DNA of 16,283 bases, from the NCBI GenBank assembly GCA_047611125.1, contig JBLFXH010000049.1, forward strand, positions 1-16,283, read 5' to 3'. The stretch comes from JABDJZ01 sp047611125 (GTDB taxonomy: Bacteria > Bacteroidota > Rhodothermia > Rhodothermales > UBA10348). The notes under the pieces were generated by a model, which made no database searches, was not told the DNA's origin, and saw only the letters and a program-made list of their open reading frames with translations. Within the stretch, counting starts at the first letter, position 1. Each line of letters opens with the position of its first letter. Position numbers and translations under genes: made by a program. Below, in pieces: positions 1 to 9,700 of the stretch.

Positions 1-1
1 G

Positions 2-2197
2 AGCGAGTTGGTGAGGGTCGCCGGCTCGGGAGATATCGAAAGATTCTCCGCGCGTTCACTTGGCCTGCCACGTGGTCTCCAGCACTTTGATACCAATTCG
101 TCAGGAATGGTAGTGGCCCAGGGTCCGGACGGTCTTGTTGTCAAGACCGGCATGCAGTGGATGCAGCCAGTGTCGCTTGAGATCCAAGATGTCGTGGACA
201 TGATGCTTGACGATACCGGCGTAATCTGGATCGCAGAGCGGGCCGAGCCGACGGAATCGGTCCGCGTGCTACGAATTGAGGGCGCGCAGCACACGCTCTC
301 CCGAGCACCCCCGGTGACCTCCGTGGAACAGTCGCGCTTTCTGCTTCACTCTGACCCCCTGCTGCTTGCAGGTGATTTCGGGCTGGTCAGCTTGGTCGAT
401 GGCGTGTGGAGTCAAGTTCCAGACTTGCCCTCTCGCAGGATTCGGGGGTGGTATCAGTCAGGATCAAGAACTTGGATCGGCCATTCCGCCCTCTATGGAG
501 GCAACTCAGGGGTATCGCTCTACTCAGACGAAGGAGTCCTAACCCACGCTTTACTTGATCTCCGCCCCGCCGGACAAGTGTCGACCTACGCCAATACGGA
601 TGACCTGGTCGTACTCGATACTACTGGCGCCGGCGCGGTTTATCGCGTCCGTTCGCCATCCGAGAACGTTGCATGGTTCTTACGACGAACGAACGGGGAT
701 TACTGGGCTGGGAGCAACACTGCAGCCTACCATCTGCCCTACTCCAGCGAAAGGCCGGAGACGACAATGTCACTTCAGACGCGGTCCCTACTGGAAGGGG
801 ATACGCTGAACCTGGCCGTTGATAGCCAGATCCCATGGGGTGCCGGTCGGGGACGGCCTCACCAGTTTTCGTGGCGGCTGGATAGCGGGTCTTGGTCGCT
901 TTTTGAAACGAAAGAATCGCTCTCGCTGCCGAGCGAGGGACTTACTCAGGGCCAGCATCTTCTGGAAGTCCGCTCTCGGTCCGTGTTCGGCGTAGAAGAC
1001 GCCACTCCGGCAAGAGCCTCCTTTGTGGTGGTCGCCACACCACTTCAAGAGCGGGGCTGGTTTTGGCCTCTGGTACTCCTGGTCATCGGCGTGACAACCG
1101 TTACCAGTCTCGTCGCCCTCGGCTCCAAGCGTGAAATAACCGGACTCAACAATGCACTCGCGGAGCGCGTCAAGAGCCGGACCGAAGCGCTTGAAGAGAC
1201 CAGAACGCGGCTTGCTGCTATCGTCCTGGCCTCCCCGGCACCCATTCTGGTGGTCTCAGGCAACGCCATCGTGGATGTCTGCAATCCGGCCGGTGGAGAC
1301 CTGCTTGGTAGGGTGACCGGAGACATCATCGGCCAGCCTCTGACTTCGTTTGTTGATCCGGCCTCGGCCTCGGACATTCTGGGCATCATCAGTGAAGTGC
1401 GTGCGGGCGCGTCTGTAAACGACCGTCTGGTCTCACCGCACCTCAAGGGCGGAGAACAGGTGCACATCGCGCTCTCGGCCGTGTCGCTCTCGCCGGACCC
1501 AAGCTCCGATCAGGTTCTGCTGCTCGGTGTTGAGATCACCGCCCGCGTTGACGCGCAGACGGAGCTCAAAACGCTGCCTCTCGAACTGCAGCGTGTTCAG
1601 GAATTGGAACGGCGGCGACTCGCGCAGGACCTGCATGATGATGTCGGCGGAAGTCTGACCACACTCAAGATGGCGCTGCTGATGGACCTCCATCAGGAAG
1701 CCCCGATCGAGAAGCCCGCGATCCAAGAGCGCATTGGTCTGGTTCAGGAACTCATGGATCGAATTCGGACGGTCTCCCTCCTGCTCCGTCCGGCCACGCT
1801 GGATGATTTTGGGCTTAGCGCGGCCGTGCGAACGCTGGTCAATGAGATCGATTCGGTCAGTAACTCAGAAATACACCTCATGGACGGCCTCGATGCCGAG
1901 AGCGAGCTCAGTGAGGACCTCTCCACCGCCGCCTATCGCATCATTCAGGAGTCTCTCACGAACGTATCTAGGCATGCGAGCGCAGAGAACGTTCAGGTCA
2001 CGCTCTGGCAGGACGGTAGCGACCTGAGACTCCGGGTCAGGGATGACGGCTCTGGGTTCGAACCGACCATCCTGACCGCGCCGCTCAAGTCTGCGGGTCT
2101 CTCAGGAATGAGACGAAGGGCCGAGGTCCTCGGCGGCCGGCTTGAGATCCGAACATCCCAGGAAGGCACGGTGATCGATGCCGTAATCCCTATTTGA
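2..2197 (+). CDS. Propeller/YYY/PAS sensor histidine kinase, 5' end cut by the window
   Basis: This is a membrane sensor histidine kinase of the NarL/DegS (HisKA_3) class. The frame is open to the first bases, so the true start lies upstream. Numbering from the TTG at position 8, residues about 1-240 resemble the beta-propeller sensor region of periplasmic regulators, and about 250-345 a YYY-like beta-sandwich. A TM helix lies near 350-372, then a coiled coil and a PAS-like domain (about 403-515). The HisKA_3 motif LHDDVGG places the phospho-accepting His at about 543. The ATPase domain shows the N box (ESLTN, Asn about 652), the G1 box DDGSGF (about 679-684) and GLSGM (about 698-702). The propeller would sense a periplasmic ligand and the kinase would phosphorylate a NarL-type regulator, which is not encoded downstream. 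The kinase class is secure from the motifs; the ligand is unknown. Confidence 0.92.
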   Translation, partial: SELVRVAGSGDIERFSARSLGLPRGLQHFDTNSSGMVVAQGPDGLVVKTGMQWMQPVSLEIQDVVDMMLDDTGVIWIAERAEPTESVRVLRIEGAQHTLSRAPPVTSVEQSRFLLHSDPLLLAGDFGLVSLVDGVWSQVPDLPSRRIRGWYQSGSRTWIGHSALYGGNSGVSLYSDEGVLTHALLDLRPAGQVSTYANTDDLVVLDTTGAGAVYRVRSPSENVAWFLRRTNGDYWAGSNTAAYHLPYSSERPETTMSLQTRSLLEGDTLNLAVDSQIPWGAGRGRPHQFSWRLDSGSWSLFETKESLSLPSEGLTQGQHLLEVRSRSVFGVEDATPARASFVVVATPLQERGWFWPLVLLVIGVTTVTSLVALGSKREITGLNNALAERVKSRTEALEETRTRLAAIVLASPAPILVVSGNAIVDVCNPAGGDLLGRVTGDIIGQPLTSFVDPASASDILGIISEVRAGASVNDRLVSPHLKGGEQVHIALSAVSLSPDPSSDQVLLLGVEITARVDAQTELKTLPLELQRVQELERRRLAQDLHDDVGGSLTTLKMALLMDLHQEAPIEKPAIQERIGLVQELMDRIRTVSLLLRPATLDDFGLSAAVRTLVNEIDSVSNSEIHLMDGLDAESELSEDLSTAAYRIIQESLTNVSRHASAENVQVTLWQDGSDLRLRVRDDGSGFEPTILTAPLKSAGLSGMRRRAEVLGGRLEIRTSQEGTVIDAVIPI

Positions 2198-2293
2198 AGT
2201 GGATATTCCCAGTGAGTCAGAGCCCGCGTTGGCTTTAGGGTGGAGGGCAAGGTGGATCTGGGCTAGATTGGGTCCTGCCAACCGCCTGCTCCA

Positions 2294-5107
2294 ATGACCC
2301 TCCGACTTCTGTTCTCCGTTCTTGTTTTCTCTCTGGTTACGCCGTCCGCCTCGGCCCAGGAAAAACGCGCGCTCGACCATTCGGACTACGCTCGATGGAG
2401 CTCAATATCCGACGCGGAGCTGTCATCCAACGGCAAATGGGCCGTCTGGCGACAGGCTCCGGATACGGAGGGCGACGGGATGGTCTTGGTGTCCCGTACG
2501 GATGGAGATCACCATTTCGTAATTCCGCGCGGCGATAATCCCGTCTTCGCTGGCGGTTTTGTCGTGGCTTTGGTTCATGCCGCCTACGACTCAACCCGTC
2601 AAGCAAAGGTAGACGGCGCCAAAGGTGAGGACCTGCCGAAAGACAGCTTGGCCGTGCTAAACCTGGACGACGGATCGGTAGCCATGTTTGGGCCGGTGAA
2701 GAGTTTCCGCGTTCCAGAAGACGGCGCTGGCGTGGTCGCCATCCTGTTTGACGAGGTCACCGAGACCTCGCGCGATACTACGACAGTCGAAGCCCCACAT
2801 GACAAGAAGGACGGCAACCGCCTGACGCTGCTCACTGCCGATTCGGGAGAGACACACACGTTCGATTCCGTTCTCGACTATCGACTGACTTCTGATGGGG
2901 AATGGATGGTCTACGCGGCCGAAAGCAAAGATGGCGGGGCCGATGGGGTCTACGCGGTTGCGACGGATTCAGGCATCGCCACGGCGCTAGCGGCCGGCGA
3001 GGGCTACTACCGTCAGCTCACGCTGGCCGACGAAGGCCACAGAGCCGCCTTCGTGAGCAATGCCCCAGACTTCGAAAGTGATGCGCCTGATTTCGATCTC
3101 CACGTGGGGACTCCGGGTGAGGCGGCAAGAGCCGTGAGCTTGACCAGTGCCATCGGGCTCCCCGAGGGCTGGGCCGCGTCCGAGCATGGCCGATTGAACT
3201 TCTCCGACTCCGGTGAACGCTTGTACTTCGGCACGGCAACCGCCCCAGAACCGGCTCCAGAAGACCCAAGGCCGGACGACGAAAAGGTGGCCGTGGATGT
3301 ATGGAGCTGGACCGACGCTGACCTGATGACGGTCCAACTGGTGAACCGAGACCGGGATAGAAAGCAGTCCTACCCCGCGGTTTATCACCTGGGATCAGGC
3401 CACGTTGTGCAACTGGGAGACGAAGCCATTCCATCCATCGACGACGTGGACCATGGCGATGCGCCAGTGGTTTTCGGATCAACCAACCTCCCCTACAAAC
3501 CCGGCGGATCCTGGGACACCCCCGGCTGGCGTGATGTCTATGCGATTGATGTCCAGACCGGCACGCGGACGCTCGTGGCCCAGGGCATTCGATCTCGCCC
3601 AACTCCCTCGCCCGACGGGTCGCACATTGCCTGGTGGGACGGCGAGGAGCTAGTCTGGAAAATCGGATCCTGGTCCAACAATCCGCAGTCCACCGTCGTG
3701 GTCTCCATCCCCCCTCCCGACGGGGTTCGCTTCGAGAACGAACTGCACGACTCGCCCGCCATCCCCGGCTCTAACGGTAGCGTGGGCTGGACGTCTGACG
3801 GGCAGTGGTTCCTGTTCTATGACCGGTACGACCTGTGGGCCGCGCAGCCTCGCGGGCGCACCTGGAACGTGACCAGTGGTCAAGGACGCGAACAGGGCCT
3901 GCGCTATCGCACGATTCGTCTGGATCCTGACGCGAATACGGTGGATTTGTCCACCCCACTCCTGCTATCGACATTCAATACCGTGGACCGCTCTGCGGGG
4001 TTTGCTGAGGCCGTCGTGGAGGGTTCGCGGTCGACCATCACGCAGCTTATCACGGGCGACAAGCGCTTCGGCACGCCCGCGAAGGCCTCTGATTCGGGCG
4101 AACTGATGCTCACCAGACAGTCCTATCGCGAGTTTCCAGACTTGTGGATTACCAATGGCCGATTCGCCGATTGGGCAAGGCTGAGCAGCGCCAATCCTCA
4201 GCAGTCCAAATACCTTTGGGGGACGGCCGGCCTGGTCCATTGGACATCGGTGGATGGCGAAGAACTCGCCGGCATTCTGTACAAGCCCGAGGGGTTTGAC
4301 CCCTCGAAGGAGTACCCGATGATGGTGTACTTCTATGAGCGGGCAACCGACGGTCTGCACAGCTACCATACCCCGGCGCCGGGCCGTTCGGTGATCAACA
4401 GATCGTTCTACACCAGCCGAGGCTACCTCGTGTTTGTGCCCGATATCCCCTACAAGGTGGGCTACCCAGGGGAGAGTGCCATGAACGCCGTAATGCCAGG
4501 AGTGACGTCGCTCATCGATCAGGGATTCGTGGACCGAAAGCGCGTAGGTGTGCAGGGACACAGCTGGGGCGGGTACCAGATTGCCTACATGGTCACCCGG
4601 ACCAACCTCTTCGCCGCCGCCGAGGCCGGCGCCCCGGTATCGAACATGTTTTCGGCTTACGGGGGCATCCGCTGGCAGACTGGCCTCTCGCGCATGTTTC
4701 AATACGAGCGGACCCAGAGCCGAATCGGAGGCACCATCTGGGAGAAGCCACTCCGGTACATAGAGAACTCACCGCTCTTCTGGCTGGACAAGGTGGAAAC
4801 GCCCCTTTTGATCATGCACAACGACAACGACGGTCATGTGCCGTGGTATCAGGGAATCGAGCTGTTTGTCGGCCTTCGCCGACTCGGAAAGCCCACCTGG
4901 CTGCTGAACTACAACGGTGAGCCGCACTGGCCCCTGCCCTACTGGAGCCGGATGGACTTCACCGTCCGAATGCAGCAGTTCTTTGACCACTACCTGATGG
5001 ACGCGCCCGCTCCTGTTTGGCTGAAGGAAGGCCTTCCCGCAGTGCGCAAGGGCGAGGATTGGGGTCTTGACACACGCCAGCCCACCGACACGGGAGACCG
5101 CCACTAG
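2294..5107 (+). CDS. Exported S9 family (prolyl oligopeptidase-type) serine peptidase
   Basis: This 937-residue protein starts with a clear signal peptide (hydrophobic residues 4-15, cleavage likely after Ala21 in SASA-QEK), so it should act in the periplasm or outside. Residues about 25-640 look like the beta-propeller that gates S9 peptidases. The alpha/beta-hydrolase domain runs from about 655 to 925. The triad is visible: Ser757 in GHSWGGY, Asp846 in HNDNDGHVPW and His878 in NGEPHWP. S9 enzymes cut peptides, often after proline, though many bacterial members have broader specificity and the substrate cannot be read here. The start is chosen because the signal peptide follows it directly; there is no good Shine-Dalgarno site. 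The 96 bp before it separate it from the kinase gene. The aminotransferase gene begins 2 nt after its stop, so the two are probably cotranscribed. Confidence 0.93.
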   Translation: MTLRLLFSVLVFSLVTPSASAQEKRALDHSDYARWSSISDAELSSNGKWAVWRQAPDTEGDGMVLVSRTDGDHHFVIPRGDNPVFAGGFVVALVHAAYDSTRQAKVDGAKGEDLPKDSLAVLNLDDGSVAMFGPVKSFRVPEDGAGVVAILFDEVTETSRDTTTVEAPHDKKDGNRLTLLTADSGETHTFDSVLDYRLTSDGEWMVYAAESKDGGADGVYAVATDSGIATALAAGEGYYRQLTLADEGHRAAFVSNAPDFESDAPDFDLHVGTPGEAARAVSLTSAIGLPEGWAASEHGRLNFSDSGERLYFGTATAPEPAPEDPRPDDEKVAVDVWSWTDADLMTVQLVNRDRDRKQSYPAVYHLGSGHVVQLGDEAIPSIDDVDHGDAPVVFGSTNLPYKPGGSWDTPGWRDVYAIDVQTGTRTLVAQGIRSRPTPSPDGSHIAWWDGEELVWKIGSWSNNPQSTVVVSIPPPDGVRFENELHDSPAIPGSNGSVGWTSDGQWFLFYDRYDLWAAQPRGRTWNVTSGQGREQGLRYRTIRLDPDANTVDLSTPLLLSTFNTVDRSAGFAEAVVEGSRSTITQLITGDKRFGTPAKASDSGELMLTRQSYREFPDLWITNGRFADWARLSSANPQQSKYLWGTAGLVHWTSVDGEELAGILYKPEGFDPSKEYPMMVYFYERATDGLHSYHTPAPGRSVINRSFYTSRGYLVFVPDIPYKVGYPGESAMNAVMPGVTSLIDQGFVDRKRVGVQGHSWGGYQIAYMVTRTNLFAAAEAGAPVSNMFSAYGGIRWQTGLSRMFQYERTQSRIGGTIWEKPLRYIENSPLFWLDKVETPLLIMHNDNDGHVPWYQGIELFVGLRRLGKPTWLLNYNGEPHWPLPYWSRMDFTVRMQQFFDHYLMDAPAPVWLKEGLPAVRKGEDWGLDTRQPTDTGDRH

Positions 5108-5109
5108 CC

Positions 5110-6027
5110 ATGCCAGCAGGAACCCACGATGCCGTGCCAGACTCCAGGAACGAGAACGTCCTGGTGTGGATCAACGGCCAGCTACATCCTCGGCCAGAAG
5201 CCAAGATCACGGTTTTCGACTCCGGATATCTGGTAGGAGACGGCATTTGGGAAGGACTCCGGCTGGATCAAGGGGTGCTTCTCTTCCTCGAGATGCACCT
5301 GGATCGCCTGTTCAGAGGGCTCGGAACCGTGAGATTGGCCCCTGGCCTGACGCGCGAGGAGGTTGTGGCGGCGCTCTACGCGACGGTCAAGGCCAACCGA
5401 ATGCGCAGCGGAGTCCACGTGCGCATCATGGTGACTCGGGGAACGAAGAAGACGCCATCGCAGGACCCTCGGTTAACGATTGGGCCTGCAAATGTGGTGA
5501 TTATTGCCGAGCACAAGAAGGCCAATCCGTCTGCAAAGAAGACGGGTGTGAGCCTACACACGGCGTCCGTGAGAAGGCCGCCACCGGATAGCCTGGATCA
5601 GCGGATCAACTGCCACAGCAAGATCCATGAGGTCATCGCGCTTAACGAGGCCCTGGAGGCCGGCGCCGACGAAGCGTTGATGCTGGACATCTACGGGAAC
5701 GTCGCGACGTGTAACGCGACCAATTTTTTTGCGATTGTCGATGGCGAGGTCTGGACCTCAACTGGAAGCCACTGCCTCCCCGGCATTACACGGGCCAATG
5801 TGATCGACTTGGCACAGAAGGCTGGCCTTACGCTGCGTCAGTTCGATTTCACGCCCACGAAGATGGAGGGGGCTTCAGAGGCCTTCGTCACCGGGACATT
5901 CGGAGGTTTGACACCCGTGAGCCGGATTGACGGCCTTGAACTGGACGTCTTCGGACCTGTGACCCGAAAACTATCCTCGGCATACGAACTGGCAAAAATG
6001 AACTACGTGGCCTCCGCCAGGCACTAG
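5110..6027 (+). CDS. Class IV PLP-dependent aminotransferase (branched-chain or D-amino acid type)
   Basis: This is a 305-residue cytoplasmic aminotransferase of fold type IV, the family of branched-chain aminotransferase (IlvE), D-alanine aminotransferase and aminodeoxychorismate lyase. Visible signatures are the N-terminal INGQ segment, FDSGYLVGDGIWEG (near residues 35-48), the likely PLP-binding Lys171 in CHSKIHEVIALNEAL, ATNFF, CLPGITR and the late TGTFGGLTPV motif. The last resembles the FTGT-AAEVTPV motif of branched-chain enzymes, so a branched-chain-like activity is possible, but D-amino acid specificity cannot be excluded. The first 15 or so residues are poorly conserved-looking, so a slightly later start is possible. 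A GGGAG stands 13 nt before the ATG, farther than usual, and translational coupling to the upstream peptidase is likely. The stop codon overlaps that of the convergent cyclophilin gene within CTAG. Confidence 0.9.
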   Translation: MPAGTHDAVPDSRNENVLVWINGQLHPRPEAKITVFDSGYLVGDGIWEGLRLDQGVLLFLEMHLDRLFRGLGTVRLAPGLTREEVVAALYATVKANRMRSGVHVRIMVTRGTKKTPSQDPRLTIGPANVVIIAEHKKANPSAKKTGVSLHTASVRRPPPDSLDQRINCHSKIHEVIALNEALEAGADEALMLDIYGNVATCNATNFFAIVDGEVWTSTGSHCLPGITRANVIDLAQKAGLTLRQFDFTPTKMEGASEAFVTGTFGGLTPVSRIDGLELDVFGPVTRKLSSAYELAKMNYVASARH

Positions 6028-6671
6028 TCGTCCTTCAGTCGGGCCGAGATTATCCAATCCAGGCCTGGGAAATTGGCGTCCAGCCACTCTTTCCCCCCTG
6101 ATACGATCTCGCCCTGCCGGCGCGACGGCCCATTTCCGTAGTCGCCGTTCAGCGAGTCGATGGCAGCCATGCCCATGGTCACTTCGCCAAAAGCCGGATA
6201 CCCGGAAATTCCGTTCGACATGAGCGTGTCGAGGACAACGTTGTCATTCACGTTGATGAAAATCTGCGTGGTCCGGGTTTGAGGTCCGCCCCGCGCAAAT
6301 GAGACCCGGCCACGCAGATTGCTGGCAATGCCGGATTCGTCTTCGACCGGCATCCGGCGCCAGGCTTCATAGACGGCGGGATCCCCAGGAATACCGAACT
6401 GGGCCACGAAGCCTTTCACAACCCGAAAAATCGGGGCGCCATCGAAGTAGCCCACTCGGACCAGGTGGTAGAGCCGGTCAACCGCTGCCGGTGACCAGTG
6501 CCGCCAGACGCTGACCTCGAACGGGCCGGTGGATGCCTCGAAAGCCACAACGAATGAGTCGGGAGCGGCCTCGCTTACCCGGTCATCAGGCATCTGGGCG
6601 AGGGTTGCTGTAGGAAGGAATGCAGCTGTTGAAAGAAGGAAGAGCAGCAGAGCTACGAGAAAGAGGCGCAT
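6024..6671 (-). CDS. Exported cyclophilin-type peptidyl-prolyl cis-trans isomerase
   Basis: The 215-residue product has a signal peptide (residues 2-25, cleavage near TLA-Q) and a cyclophilin domain, so it probably assists proline isomerisation in the periplasm. Residues matching the cyclophilin A active site are present: Arg83, Phe88 and Gln91 in FRVVKGFVAQFG (CypA Arg55, Phe60, Gln63), and Gln136 and Phe138 in QIFIN (CypA Gln111, Phe113), followed by FGEVTMGM. I chose the ATG at 6669-6671 because the signal peptide follows it at once. A longer reading from 6746 would add 25 residues that are not signal-like and would overlap the upstream gene. With the chosen start there is a 46-nt gap after the BNR-protein stop, and the two probably form one transcript. 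No Shine-Dalgarno site is visible. Confidence 0.9.
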   Translation of the reverse strand: MRLFLVALLLFLLSTAAFLPTATLAQMPDDRVSEAAPDSFVVAFEASTGPFEVSVWRHWSPAAVDRLYHLVRVGYFDGAPIFRVVKGFVAQFGIPGDPAVYEAWRRMPVEDESGIASNLRGRVSFARGGPQTRTTQIFINVNDNVVLDTLMSNGISGYPAFGEVTMGMAAIDSLNGDYGNGPSRRQGEIVSGGKEWLDANFPGLDWIISARLKDD

Positions 6672-6717
6672 TCGAGGTACGATTGGTGTCTGGATTGTGG
6701 CGCGGCGGATGCGAACG

Positions 6718-9700
6718 TCAGTCCCCTCCGGAAGTGGCAGGCTCATCCTCGTTCATCCCGTCCAGCACGCGCTCCAAGTCCTGAATCACGGCGTCCAGAG
6801 CGGTCTTCAGCACCTCGAGCCTCTCGTAGGCATCTCGGCCAGGTCGCTGATCGGAACGGGCCGTCATCCCCGCCAGATAACGCAGCTGGGAATCCAGCAT
6901 GCGGGGTGGGTAGCTGTCGGAGTTGTCAGTGACGAGCTCGTTGCGGATGGCCTCCAGTTGCTCGCGGCGCGGATCGTCCCCTTCTAATTTTTTGAGGGCC
7001 TCGCGGATGGCGATTACGGCGCGGGCATGTCGGGTCAACTGCGCCCCAACCGTCTGGTTGTGGGCCAGCTGGAGCTCCATGTCTTGCTGAGACACGTCTC
7101 CCTCGAGTCGAGGATCAGGAAGCACGGTCAGGTCTGCGGACATCCCATGCCCCTCCGTATGGAGGCGGACTGTGTATGAACCCGGAGTGGCCATCGGTCC
7201 CCGACCCTGTCTCCCACTTGCCGAAAGCGATCCCGCGTGCCTGAGGTCCCAGATGAATCGGTGAAGCCCGGGCGTGGTCTCTAGCGCCTCAGCATCCGCC
7301 TGCATCGGAACTGGCCCGCGCATCCCCTGAACCTCTGGCTCATCCTCCGCACGCTCGGCACTTGTGAATCGCCGAATCACGGTTCCGGAGGCATCGCTCA
7401 CCTCCAACTCCAAGTCCGTCGACAGGGTATCGGCCAGGTGATACCAGAGCACGGCACCTGACGGCAGATACTCAGGATCGGCTCCCGAGCGACGTCCACC
7501 ACCAGATCGGGTCCGGTGCGCGTCTCTGGGCTCGAACAGGTGCGCCGCAGCTGTCGCCGCCTCAGCGGAGAATTGATGCATCGGCGACAGGTCATCCAAA
7601 ATCCAGAAAGACCGGCCCATCGTGGCAATCAGCAGGTCCTTGCGATGAACCGTCATGTCCGTGATCGGGGTCATGGGCAGATTGGCCTGGAAAGGCATCC
7701 ACTTCATTCCGTCGTCAAACGAGACGAACAGGCCGTACTCCGTCCCGGCATAGAGCAGTCCCTCACGATCGGGATCCTCTCGAATCACACGGGTGGGATT
7801 GAAGGCCTCGATTCCGTTCGTCCCATCGGTCAGCAGCGTCCAAGAATCGCCGTAGTCCTCGGTCTTGAAGATGTAGGGCTTGAAGTCGTCCAGCAGGTAG
7901 CGGTAAGCCGCGACGTAGGCTTTACCGGCCTGGTGCGGCGAAGGCTCGATGGACTGGATCCGCCCTTCCGGCGGAAGCTGGGGCGGAGTGACGTCGATCC
8001 AGTTCTCGCCATCATCCGTCGTCACGTGCACTGGCCCATCATTTGAACCCGTCCAAATCACACCAGCCTGGACCGGTGACTCCTCGATGACATAGAGCGT
8101 GGAGTAGTGCTCCTCCCCTGTGATGTCTCGCGTGATGGGCTTTCCGGAGAGCACCTGCCGCTCGGGGCGAAAGGCCGTCAGGTCCGGGGAGATCTGCTCC
8201 CAGGTCTTGCCCTCATCGCGGGTCCGATGAACGTACTGGGAGCCATTGTAGACCACGTTGGGATCATGCGGCGATACGGCGATAGGCACGACACGCTGAA
8301 AGCGGTAAGGCAGCGTTGCGGGGTTTACGCCGTACATATCCACGGCGCCCACGTAATAATGCCACTCCTGTGTGGTCCTCCGGTTGTAGCGGCCGAATCG
8401 CCCCTTGCAGTTGCTGTAGACAATGTCCGCATCGCCGGGCTTGGGAACAGCAGGTCCGGTTTCACATCCGCCAACCGCTTCCCAATAGGCAGTCGGGCCA
8501 CCGGCACGGTTTCCTGCTGGCGCACTCGGAACGGCGATGGTCGAGTTGTCCTGCTGCCCCGCGTAGATCCAGTAGGGGAAGCGGTCGTCGGCGTGTATCT
8601 GGTAGAGCTCCGCCGTGTTCTGATTTCGCTGCGTGGACCACGTCCGGGCGCCGTCCAGCGTCACGTTCGCGCCGCCGTCGTTGGACTGGACCATGATGTC
8701 CGGGTTGTCCGGATTGATCCACATATCGTGGTTGTCTCCATGTGGAGTCGAGACCCGGCGCCAATCCTCTCCGCCATTCTCTGACTTGTAGAAGCCCTCA
8801 TTGTTGACCCACACCACCTCGGCATTGGTGGGGTCGGCGTCTACGTTGGTGTAGTAGAAAGGCCGACGCATGATACCGTTCTCGTTGGAGATCAGCCGCC
8901 AGGATTCGCCGCGGTCATTCGACCGGTACAGGCCTTCGACCTCTGGAGCAGCCTCAACTAACGCATAGACTCTGGTAGGATCGGCAGGGGTCACGGCTAG
9001 GTCAATTTTCCCTGTCGGCCCTTCCGGCAGACCGGCATCGGTCTGCTTCCAAGTCACTCCACCGTCTGTTGACTTGTAGATGCCATTCTCGGTCTCGGCT
9101 CCGCTGTCGATAGACCACGGATATCTGCGCGCCGTCCACATGGCCGCGTAGACCTCGTCGGGATCGGATGGATTGAGTTCAATGTCGATTGCTCCGGTGT
9201 TTTCCGAGACGAAGAACACCTTCTTCCAGGACTCGCCGCCGTCCACGGTCTTGTAGACGCCCCGCTCCACGCCGGGCCCAAACGGGCTTCCGAAGGCCGC
9301 TACATAAACTACTTCGGGGTTTGTCGGATGGACGACAACGGCAGCCAACTGCCCCGCGTCTCGCAATCCGATGTGCTCCCAGGTCTCTCCGGCATCGACG
9401 GATTTGTAGATGCCTCGCCCGATGATGACGTTGCTTCTGATGCCGTCGGAGCCCGTGCCCACGTAGACCACATCCGGGTTGCTATCGGCCACGTCAATGG
9501 ACCCGATGGAGCCGGTCTCAAAGAATCCGTCCGAGACGTTCTGCCAACTGGCTCCGTTGTCGGTGGTCTTCCAGACTCCCCCGCCGGTCGCGCCCATGTA
9601 GAAGGTCTGAGGATGGGCGCGGTGACCGGCAACGGCCGTCGCGCGTCCGCCCCGGCTGGGACCGACGTTTCGAAACTCCAGGGACTCAAAAAGAGAGGCC

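Noticed and set aside
2055..2064. GGTTCGAACC, resembling a tRNA T-arm
   Set aside because: It lies inside the ATPase domain of the kinase gene, next to the DDGSGF codons, and no acceptor or anticodon stem surrounds it.
2219..2236. AGAGCC...GGCTTT hairpin after the kinase gene as a terminator
   Set aside because: The stem has one G-U pair, only six base pairs, and is followed by AGGG rather than a T run.
2264..2269. TAGATT as a -10 element for the S9 gene
   Set aside because: Only four of six bases match and the region at -35 (TGGAGG) is poor; not enough to list as a promoter.
3018..3602. 194-codon minus-strand open frame within the S9 propeller region
   Set aside because: Pro/Arg/Ser-rich translation with no domain; fully inside a well-supported gene on the other strand.
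3965..4702. 245-codon open frame on the minus strand inside the S9 peptidase gene
   Set aside because: It is antisense to the catalytic domain, has no recognisable domain and is low-complexity in His, Arg and Gly, as expected for a shadow frame in GC-rich DNA.
5067..5591. 174-codon plus-strand open frame overlapping the aminotransferase start
   Set aside because: It overlaps the conserved aminotransferase N-terminus in another frame and has an Arg/Pro-rich composition typical of shadow frames.
8107..8784. 225-codon plus-strand open frame opposite the BNR-protein gene
   Set aside because: Antisense to Asp-box repeats that are clearly coding on the minus strand; no domain in the translation.
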